Assembly: GCF_965638725.1 (NCBI RefSeq)
Contig: NC_134952.1
Span: 61,482,065-61,546,064 of the forward strand
Reading direction: 5' to 3'
Length of the DNA stretch: 64,000 bases
DNA from: Aptenodytes patagonicus
Taxonomy: Eukaryota; Chordata; Aves; Sphenisciformes; Spheniscidae
Below, in pieces: positions 51,001 through 64,000 of the stretch. Made by a program: the position numbers and the translations under genes. Under the pieces are notes generated by a model that was given only the letters and a program-made list of their open reading frames with translations, was not told the DNA's origin and searched no databases. Within the stretch, counting starts at the first letter, position 1. Each line of letters begins with the position of its first letter.

Positions 51001-51604
51001 AGGATCTGAAGTTAAAATGTTTCAGGGACTGGGTGAAATCTTCAGAGGGTGGCTGACTGTCATAGGAGCATCTTCTGTTCAAGGGCTGGGATCCAAGTTC
51101 TGTATCAGAACCTCAAGGGGAAAACTGGAAGCATCTCAGTACAAATGACTGCGTGCCAGATGACCCTTGGATTGACAAGGGCCTAAATCCCACAATCTTT
51201 TTTTAAAAACTTTACCTGGTCCACAACGCAGTTGCTAACAATCTTTCCTGCCCGTGACTTTAACTGTCTGATCCCTTACTTTGGCACTTCATCAGCTCCC
51301 CTGAGGGCTAAACTGGTGAGTGCAGACTTCTTGCCTTTGTTCTGTACTTACCCCTGTTTAACTTTTTGAATTTGTTCCCCTCCTCCCTCAACACTCCTTC
51401 CCTACTCCTTCAAATGTATGGGTAAAAGATGGGCTAGAGGTTTAAACCAGGGAGAGCTCATGCTTTTTATTCTCCCTGGAAGAGTAGAGGAGCAGAGTGG
51501 GAGCCTCACAAATAGTGTCATGGGTAGGCAGCACCTGAGAGGTTGAAGCATATACTGTCCTGACTTCCTCCATTACCCACTGAATTGCATTGGCAGTGAT
51601 AATT
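48031..51604. other. Intergenic, no gene recognised
   Basis: About 3.6 kb of average to AT-rich sequence. The only distinct structure is the G-rich tract at 48,774-48,803. No exon, RNA gene or transposon is recognised. Confidence 0.5.
48774..48803 (+). repeat. G15-T-G7 tract followed by TGG units
   Basis: A near-continuous G run of 15 and then 7, followed by TGGTGGTG. It can form G-quadruplexes and is likely to be variable in length. Confidence 0.85.
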
Positions 51605-54184
51605 AGAATCATAGAATCGTAGAATCATTAAGGTTGGAAAAGACCTCTAAGATCATCGAGTCCAACCGTCAACCCAACACCACCATGCCCACTAAACCAT
51701 GTCCCTAAGCGCTGCATCTACACATCTTTTAAATTCTTCCAAGGATGGTGACTCAACCACTTCCCTGGGCAGCCTGTTCCAATGTTTCACCACTCTTTCA
51801 GTAAAGAAATTTTTCCTTACATCCAATCTAGACCTCCCCTGGCACAACTTGAGGCCATTTCCTCTTGTCCTATCGCTAGTTACTTGGGAGAAGAGACCGA
51901 CACCCACCTCGCTACAACCTCCTTCCAGGTAGTTGTAGAGAGCGATGAGGTCTCCCCTGAGCCTCCTCTTCTCCAGACTAAACAGTCCCAGTTCCCTCAG
52001 CCACTCCTCATAAGACTTGTTCTCCAGACCCTTCACCAGCTTCGTTGCCCTTCTCTGGACACGCTCCAGCACCTCAACGTCCTTCTTGTAGTGAGGGGCC
52101 CAAAACTGAACACAGTATTAGCGGTGCGGCCTCACCAGTGCCGAGTACAGGGGCACGATCACTTCCCTACTCCTGCTGGCCACACTATTTCTGATACAGG
52201 CCAGGATGCCATTGGTCTTCTTGGCCACCTGGGCACATGGCCGGCTCATGTTCAGCCGGCTGTCGTCCAGCACCCCCAGGTCCTTTTCTGCCAGGCAGCT
52301 TTCCAGCCACTCTTCCCCAAGCCTGTAGCGCTGCATGGGGTTGTTGTGGCCAAAGTGCAGGACCCGGCACTTGGCCTTGTTGAACCTCATACAGTTGGCC
52401 TCGGCCCATCGATCCAGCCTGTCCAGGTCCCTCTGCAGAGCCTTCCTACCCTCGAGCAGATCAACACTCCCACCCAACTTGGTGTCATCTGCAAACTTCC
52501 TGAGGGTGCACTCGATCCCCTCATCCAGATCATCGATAAAGATATTGAACAAGACCGGCCCCAAAACTGAGCCCTGGGGAACACCGCTCGTGACTGGCCG
52601 CCAACTGGATGTAACTCCATTCACCACAACTCTCTGGGCCCGGCCGTCCAGCCAGTTTTTGACCCAGCGCAGAGTCCACCTGTCTAAGCCGTGAGCCGCC
52701 AGCTTCTCTAGGAGAATGCTGTGGGAGACGGTGTCAAAGGCCTTACTGAAGTCCAGGTAGACCACATGCACAGCCTTTCCCTCATCCACTAGGCGGGTCA
52801 CCTGGTCATAGAAGGAGATCAGGTTGGTCAAGCAGGACCTGCCTCTCATGAACCCGTGCTGGCTAGGCCGGATCCCCTGGTTGTCCCACTCATGCCTTGT
52901 GAGTGCCCTCAAGATGAACCGCTCCATAATCTTCCCCGGCACCGAGGTCAGGCTGACAGGCCTGTAGTTCCCCGGATCCTCCTTCCGGCCCTTCTTGTAG
53001 ATGGGCGTCACATTGGCAAGCCTCCAGTCATCCGGGACCTCCCCCGCTAACCAGGACTGCTGATAAATGATGGAGAGCAGCTTGGCGAGCACCTCCGCCA
53101 GCTCCCTCAGCACTCTTGGGTGGATCCCATCCGGCCCCATAGACTTGTGAGCGTCCAGGTGGCGTAGCAGGTCATTAACTGCTTCCTCTTGGATTATGGG
53201 GGGTTCATCCTGCTCACTGTCCCTGTCTTCCAGGTCAGGGGGCCGAGTACCCTGAGGATAACTGGTCTGACTATTAAAGACTGAGGCAAAGAAAGCATTT
53301 TCCTCATCCTCAGTGACAATGTTCCCCCCCCGCATCTAATAAGGATGGAGATTCTCCTTGGCTCTCTTTTTGTCATTAATAGATTTGTAAAAGCTTTTTT
53401 TGTTGTCTTTAACGACAGCGGCCAGATTGTGTTCTAGCTGGGCTTTTGCCTTTCTCATTTCCTCTCTGCACGACCTAACGAGATCCCTGTACTCTTCTGG
53501 AGTCGCCTGCCCCTTCTTCCACAAGTGGTAAACTCTCCTTTTTTTCCTGAGTCCCAGCAAGAGCTCCCCGTTCAGCCAGGCCGGTCGTCTTCCCCGCCCG
53601 TTCTTCTTATGGCGTACAGGGACAGCCTGCTCCTGCGCCTTTAAGACTTCCTTCTTGAAGATCGTCCAGCCTTCCTGGACCCCTTTGCCCCTCAGGACCA
53701 TCTCCCAAGGGACTCTCTCAACCAGCGTCCTGAACAGGCCAAAGTCCACCCTCCGGAAGTCCATGGTTGCAGTTTTGCTGGCCCCCCCCTTACTTCACCA
53801 AGAATGGAGAATTCTACCATTTCATGGTCGCTCAGCCCAAGACGGCCTCCGACCACCACACCTCCCACCAGTCCTTCTCTGTTAGTAAACAGCAGGTCGA
53901 GCGAGGCACCTCCCCTGGTAGGCTCACTTACCAGCTGTGTCAGGAAGTTGTCTTCCACACACTCCAGGAACCTCCTAGACTGCTTCCTCTCTGCCGTGTT
54001 GTATTTCCAGCAGACATCCGGGAAGTTGAAGTCCCCCACGAGAACAAGGGCCAGCAATTGTGAGACTTCTGCCAGCCCCTTGTAGAACGCTTCATCCGCC
54101 TCTTCATCCTGGTTGGGTGGTCTGTAACAGACTCCCAGCAGGATATCTGCCTCGTTGGCCTTCCCCCTCATCCTTACCCATAAA
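51605..54184 (-). mobile_element. CR1 LINE of about 2.6 kb with endonuclease and reverse-transcriptase domains
   Basis: The 3' end is at 51,605 (TAGAATC-type repeats on the + strand). The 5' end is truncated near 54,184, within the endonuclease region. Reading the - strand: the C-terminal part of the apurinic-type endonuclease (53,692-54,171) has GDFN at residues 46-49 and SDHEMVEF at 114-121. A linker lies at 53,336-53,764. The reverse transcriptase (52,118-53,335) has DFSKAFDTV (195-203), [10 protein letters not shown] (251-260) and the catalytic FADD (281-284). The C-terminal domain is at 51,692-52,072. It is inactivated by a frameshift at or near a C8 run (53,782-53,789), an in-frame TAG before 53,335 and a TAA near 52,115. 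The ORF1 region and 5' UTR are missing. Open frames on the opposite strand are shadows. Confidence 0.96.
51692..54171 (-). pseudogene. Broken CR1 ORF2 (endonuclease-reverse transcriptase)
   Basis: In an intact element this polyprotein nicks target DNA and copies its own RNA onto the cut (target-primed reverse transcription). Here the endonuclease lacks its N-terminal part, including the usual first catalytic residues. One frameshift separates it from the linker, and two stop codons split the linker from the reverse transcriptase and the reverse transcriptase from the C-terminal domain. Domain order and spacing otherwise match CR1. The modest number of lesions points to a middle-aged insertion. 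Confidence 0.93.
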
Positions 54185-57100
54185 CTAAAATTGCAGCTTC
54201 AGGAAAAATAACTGCTAAACAATGATAGCAGTAAAGCCTTACAGCCTTTCTCAATTAAATTAAGTGGAAATGTAGTCCTTGAGCACTACTTCTGAAACTG
54301 GCTGAGCAGAATAAGAGCAAGCGCCCTGGTGGGTTGGAGAAAGACTGCTCGCTTTGCTCTGTGACCATCCTTCTTACGGCCCCTATCTGAAACGTCAGTG
54401 GCCGCCTCTGCCCTATACCTAATGTTGGCATGAGAATAAAAACAACAGATTGCAAGTTGAATCCACTCTAACAGAGGCCGTGTAAGCTGGTGAATTTAGG
54501 GGAGGGCCATTGTCATCTCTGTAACCATCATTTCTCTTCTGGTTTTGCATCAGCAGCTTGTACTTCCACCATTATTCATCTGTTTCAGCCGCAACGTCTT
54601 GATCTTCGAAGGCTGTTTTGGTATTGGTAGTAGTCCTTTCTACCTCATTTATTTCTACCCTTTCTGCTTATCCCTGTACTTGCGGTTTTTATCAACACCA
54701 TCTGCAATTATCTCGCATTTGTTAACGGGTTTTACAAACTTTAGTCTTACAAAGTAGAACTTTCTGTCTCCGTACATTCCTGTGTGAAGGGGAGCTGGAG
54801 TCATTTTCGATAACAAAGGAAATATTTTTTACACTGATTTGATGTAAACTACCCAAAATGAAAGAATGAAGCAAACAAGCAGTCTTTGTCATAATACTCA
54901 GTGAATTCAGGAGATTTTCTTCAAATGATATCTAAGAGCATTTACTTCAGCCTTCACAAAGGAAGGGGAACTCTGCCTTAATGAACATTATTTGGGATAA
55001 AGATGGGGTAGGAAGGACAGGTTTTTACGGAAGAGAACAGCCTGCAAATTGATACAGCCTTTTAACCTCTTTCTGCAGTGCTTTAGAAACAATAACCCAA
55101 ATAAGTAGAAATGTTTTTAGCCAACCTTTACACAATGTAACTCTCTTAAGGAGTGCTGTCTCAAAGCGATGCTGTCACTTTAGTACCTATTAAATGAAGA
55201 CCATGCAAAAAATAAAGAAGGTGAGATGAATTTAATATGTTTTTCATTGCCACTGAAATGGGGTTTTCTGCAGCAGTATTCACCTGCCTGTACAGTATGC
55301 AAGACAGCGTGTGGGTTTGCATTCAGAGTTTGAGGTGACTTGTATCAATGCAAATACCTTGAGGGAAAACAGCAGCATGTGAGTTGGTAGGATAGGCAGC
55401 AGTGGCATGGCAGAATAATAGTGACTTCTGAAGAGTCTGCTCAGCATGCTGGAGACAGAATTTATTCAGGTCATTCTCCAGGAGACATGGGCTCCAACTG
55501 GTGCTGGGGGGAAAGAGGCTAATTTCTCCCCTCCACTTCGTTGTGGCGTACCTCGGTTAAGGGTCCCTACCCCTGGCACAGAGACTGTCCCCAGTGGCAA
55601 GACAGGAGTTTTTATCCTAATAGCATTTTTGTCAGGGGACAGTATTGCTTCCCTACTCAGGTGCATCAGACCTCCCATGAAGCAGAGAACTGGATGGATG
55701 CATGCGTCTCTGCTGCTCAGTACAAAAGCGGGGATGAGGACATGGCCTTACACTTTCTCCCTTGGGTCAGGCAATTCTTACTACAGTGCAGTTACGTGAA
55801 GTATCTGGGCACAGATTTCTCTATCCAAATTCTTCACAGGGCTTAGAAAAACTATCTAAAACTTTGGAAAGCAGGTGGACACAGCACGTGGCTGTGACCT
55901 AAGAAAACTGGGTGCATTCACCTTTGTCTACCATCCAAAGCTTGTCTACTGAACTGAATTTGTGCAGTTCTCCCCGTAACGTGACCAAGCTCTTTGCAGT
56001 GCTTGGGTCTAGCCTGAAGTTTCCTTTCTGCCTTTCATCATCATTTCTTGTGCCAGTTCCCCATTGCTTTTGGTGTATTTTGAGCAGCACTTAACCCCAG
56101 CTCTCCGTGACAGGCACTTTATCAGTGTAACAAAGCATCTCTGGTCTTGTGGGAAACAAGCCTTCATCTGTCTGGAAGCAGCCAAGACTTACTACAGGTT
56201 GTCATGCAGAGTCAGAGGCTGAGAAGAGAGAACTTGTCAGCTTTACCTTGATAAGCCCATGAGTGTGAAAGACATGCCACGTGTAATTTCCATTACGGAG
56301 ATCACCAGGAATCCATGAGAAGCGTGAATGAGCGGAAGGAGTCAGGCATGCAGAAAATTACTCAGACCAGAAACCTTGGGCAGTTCCAGGTGTTCCTGCT
56401 TTCCACAGGAATCAAGGGGATTCTCAAAATTGTCTTAAAGATCAAGAGAAGATCATCCATTACAAAGTACATCAAGATAGCAAGATAACATTTTCAGATT
56501 AACCTTCCTATGTTTTTTCCCCTCAAGCAAAAAAGGTGATAAATTCTGTCACAGTAGGAAAGCAGTTTTAGTATCATCCAAAAATGTTTTAGTGCTTTTC
56601 CTCTTAGTTAGGACCATCTTCCCGGTTCACTTATACTACATCCTCCTTGTCTTTCCCTGACACTGGCAACTTCATCCGCAGGTACAAGCATCCTCTCCCT
56701 TTGTGCTGAGGGAGGGATACGGACTGTTGGTGGAGTTGGCTTTCAGAGGCTGAGAACCCCAGCTGTCCTTACACTGAGAGATCAGAAATGAGGATCCTAT
56801 TCTTTAGCAGCATCTCAAATTCTGTAGCTGCACGAGCAACTCACGGCAAAGGAACTGGCATGTGCCATGCTGCTATGCAGGAAGATCCCATCCAGGATCT
56901 GACAGCAGCTCAGCAATAAAGAGGACTGGCCATCAGCTGGACACCTACCACTCCTTTTCCTCCCTCTGAAGCACAGCAATGAATAATGATCTACAGTAAA
57001 TAGTTGCCCCGTGGCACCATGGCCAAGCAGTTGTCACATCCTTGAATCTGGGGTTTCTATCAGATGAGAAGTCATGATCTGAGGCATGTATTTGTACAGC

Positions 57101-58509
57101 AGTCTAATTAATTCATGCCTGCACCAGCCTACAGTGGAAGAGGTCATGGAAGGGAAGACCCCGGAGGAAAGCAGGCCAGTCAGTGGGCTAAAGCAGGTGT
57201 TGTCCCCCACGTACACTATACACATGCCCCACTGCTGGCTATTAGGGCCCTTGCAGCTCAGCAGCCTTCTTGCAGCTGACATGAGTCCAGCTAGGCTGTT
57301 TGGTGTCAGCTGGGGCAGATGCAAGGAGCCACACAACTCAAACCTGTGTTTGTGCTTGGGTTCCAGGCACCAGCTTTGTTCTGAAAGCTGATTGCAGTTA
57401 AGGAAGGAAATGAGCTTTTGTCACTTGCATTCACCCCCTCACACAAAAAGCTTCCGCACCTGGAAGCTGGTAACAGCACAGCATATTTGCAAATTAAAAA
57501 TACTGTTTCACTTAGGAAAAATAATGCCCTTTTGAAAACTGCAATTAGTTGAAAAAGTGATGTAATATGCATATAAGATCTTTCAAACCAATGTTGCCCC
57601 CAGACAAAGTGTTTGTTCATCAATACAGTGCTAAAATAACATCACTGTAAAAGTTCAGTAGCCTAGTTTAAAGAACTAAAGTCAGATAATGGTTACTTTT
57701 GCAAGACAAGTAGAAGCAAAGTCTGCTTGTGTCAATCAGTATGAAAATGTAATTTAATTCAGTGCAACAGAAATCAATTTTTCTCCTAGGATCTAAGATA
57801 ACTAAATATCACACTGTCAGCTTAATTAGTTTCTGATATTTGTACAACTTCACCTTTAAACTCTGGAAAAAAGCACAGTTCATGTGCTTGTTCTTTACAA
57901 TTCCTTTCTGGTCTGCTTTACTGCTTAGAAGAATGAGGCTTACAAAGCTTCACAGTGGCAATAAAATCTTACTCCAATTCAGACTTTCTTTCGGCGACCA
58001 GGAGATGGAATCAATGCTCCATCAGATCCATCAGGCCATCTCATTAGTATCATTAAAGCAGGCTCAACAAAAGGAAGAACACAAAACCAGAGGTCCTTAA
58101 ACCTTTAAAAAAAACCCCAACTTTTCTCATCAGTTGCCTTCCCTAGAGAAGCAGCAGCACATAAACTGCACAAGACCCTCATTCAAACAGTCTTCTGCTC
58201 TCCAAAAATGTGTATCTGTCCAAGCCTTTTTCAGCATCATCTTGCAGTCCAGGGACACCCAGGTGCCCAAGTTTGGGCTAGGAGCTCTCGCAAAGCAACC
58301 CAAGTCTTTCTACTGCAAACAAACTAAGGGCCCTGTGCCTTCGTGTTGCCCTCCCCCACACTTTCCCCAGCTGCGGTTTCATCCCCACAGACCCTGGCGG
58401 ACAAAGAACAAAAGGCGGCGGATGCCAAGGAGTAGGTTTTAGCTGCCCATGAAGCCTTCCCATTACAGCTGGCACAGCTGAGTAACGCTCAAAAAACCCA
58501 AGAGGCAGT
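54185..58509. other. Intergenic between CR1 and the SLC20A2 3' end, no gene recognised
   Basis: About 4.3 kb without a recognisable exon or repeat family. Short open frames (for example 55,446-55,799 and 57,086-57,391 +) have no domain and no conserved pattern that I can recognise. Confidence 0.5.
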
Positions 58510-58528
58510 GATAGGGGCTGTTTATCTT

Positions 58529-58534
58529 TTTATT
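58529..58534 (-). terminator. SLC20A2: Distal polyadenylation signal candidate of SLC20A2
   Basis: TTTATT on the + strand, so AATAAA on the gene strand, about 1.5 kb after the stop codon. Confidence 0.4.
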
Positions 58535-59626
58535 ATAAATTTAGTATGAATGACCAATGGAAAAGTCACAATGGAGTACCAAGAACGTTTTATCAAAATT
58601 TTAGCAGCATTTAAACAGTAATAGATTCCCAACCTCCTCCGGGCACCCCTTGCCCTTTGCCTCCCACCCACGAAACAGTAACCTTCACCCAAATGTGCTT
58701 TCCAAAGCTATGCAAGGGATGTAGCTAGCCATTTCCCCCCGAGCTGTCGTGAAAAAATCTCATCCCAAATGCTGGTTACCACGCAACCTCCATCCGTGCA
58801 GGGCGAGGTTCCCATTCCCATCCCCTCCTTGTGATCGGCAGCACGGTGGGAGGCTGGCAGGCTGTGGCATGGGATGCGACTCGCCGGGGGGGACCCAGCA
58901 TCTGCTCGCATCCTCGCCGTGCTCCTCACACCAGCCCCTGCGTGGGTCAGCACTCCTGTGGGCGCCCATACCTTCAACCACAAAACCAGGGCTAAGCCTG
59001 TTTCCTACCTGCTGCTGCCCTTTGCTTCTGTACGTGGGGGTGCCGTGCACCCCACAGTCCTGCTCCTGTACCTGAGAGTGTGTGGTTGTGGCTGGATGGA
59101 CAGACAACGGGGAGACTGATGGTCCGTTCTCCCACTGGAATTGATAGCAGGGCAACCGGGAGCTGAGGCTTGAAGGGGAAAGGTAGAAGGCGAGCAGTGA
59201 GATACTTCAAATTCAACCCACAAAATGAAGTCGGTCTACTATCAGCTAATGTGGAGAACTGTGGTCTGCCTACTAAGTAACAAGAACTAACTTTTTTGTG
59301 TGCTCTTTTTTTTTTTTAAAGTTACATTAAGACATGAACAGTACTATCCCAGCCTCGCTGGCGAGAGCTTGGTGAAAGCAACGTTGAATTAGAGGTGGGG
59401 AAACACAACACATGCCCACACGTGTAGACAACAACATAATATTGGCAAGCTATTCCCCTGCTTCTTTGGTACTTCCTAAACTTTCTTATCCAAAATATAT
59501 AAGGGAAATGCACCATCTCAAAGTTACTGTTTGTAAGTATTTACACAGCCATAACCATCACGCTATGATACACAAAGATCAATATGATATGAACAAAGTT
59601 GTTTTATGAAAAGCACTTCTGCACAT

Positions 59627-59632
59627 TTTATT
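59627..59632 (-). terminator. SLC20A2: Proximal polyadenylation signal candidate of SLC20A2
   Basis: AATAAA on the gene strand about 420 bases after the stop codon, in AT-rich sequence. Confidence 0.4.
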
Positions 59633-60051
59633 TTGTTCCAGTATCTTAATAGCTTTAAAAAAATTCATGTTATGCAGTCCTGTACCTCGCTTCTTATATC
59701 AAATGGACAAGAAACATTTCCTAATCCATACTCTTCTTCAAAAGATTAAAAAATTGCCACCAAAATGATACACTATGTACAAATTTTACTAAATATTAAA
59801 TTCTAGGCAATTATTTTCACCCCACTGATAATATAACTTAGGTATTGTTACCTACTATATGCATATATACTTCTTTAATATATAAGAAATGGCACCACAT
59901 CACCATGTCACCAATATGACACATTGTTATGTACAGTAGATAAGAAGTTAGATATGGAAGATGGATCTTCTCCAACTGGTTCTTTCACGGGAACGCTTCT
60001 CCCCTCGGTAGTAGCTTGGCCATTTCCCCTTTTCCCAGCGCAGGAGGCTCT

Positions 60052-64000
<3,949 letters not shown>

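Larger units (their letters stand above)
58510..60051 (-). other. SLC20A2: Probable SLC20A2 3' UTR
   Basis: On the - strand downstream of the TGA at 60,052-60,054. AATAAA signals on the - strand occur at 59,627-59,632 (giving a UTR of about 0.4 kb) and at 58,529-58,534 (about 1.5 kb). Both are plausible; the true end needs transcript evidence. Confidence 0.5.

Overview
The window looks like avian nuclear DNA, probably from a neoavian bird. Three CR1 non-LTR retrotransposon copies carry the typical 3' end (a run of TTCTATGA-like units or its complement). There is one solo endogenous-retrovirus LTR. Two vertebrate genes can be recognised by their protein sequences: FAM241A (formerly C4orf32) on the + strand and the terminal exon of SLC20A2 (PiT-2) on the - strand. 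No prokaryotic operon, CRISPR array or RNA gene was found.

Layout. Bases 1-13,290 are non-coding flank holding a complete solo LTR (1,020-1,580) with a perfect 5-bp target duplication. A CpG-rich promoter at about 13,290-14,000 contains exon 1 of FAM241A (coding 13,554-13,661). It is followed by a 14.5-kb intron that holds a perfect 27-bp GC-rich hairpin just after the splice donor, a decayed antisense reading frame (about 22,005-22,895) and two CR1 copies (22,965-23,490 + and 24,038-24,909 -). Exon 2 (28,186-28,431) completes a 117-residue membrane protein, and a long 3' UTR appears to end just after 32,000. Bases 32,006-43,650 are AT-rich and gene-poor, with a 51-bp ATT run facing an AAT run.

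At 43,650-48,030 the composition switches sharply to very GC-rich. This block contains a CTCCAG-based minisatellite (45,300-45,700) and a CpG island (46,270-47,620) bordered on both sides by the same degenerate AGCCCCAAAA/GCAGGACT repeat. No gene is recognised there. Bases 51,605-54,184 hold a CR1 element of about 2.6 kb with recognisable endonuclease and reverse-transcriptase domains, inactivated by two stops and a frameshift. From about 58,510 to the window end lies the 3' portion of SLC20A2 on the - strand: 3' UTR, last coding exon (60,052-60,216) and part of the preceding intron.

The two genes run convergently and have no evident functional link. FAM241A encodes a small membrane protein thought to be in the ER, and SLC20A2 a plasma-membrane sodium-phosphate symporter. 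In human they lie on different chromosomes (4q25 and 8p11.21). Their adjacency here, with a GC-rich minisatellite block between them, is a candidate synteny breakpoint or an assembly join. I found no convincing novel multi-gene system. The items most worth checking are the intron-1 hairpin, the GC-rich repeat island, the gene juxtaposition and the antisense decayed frame.
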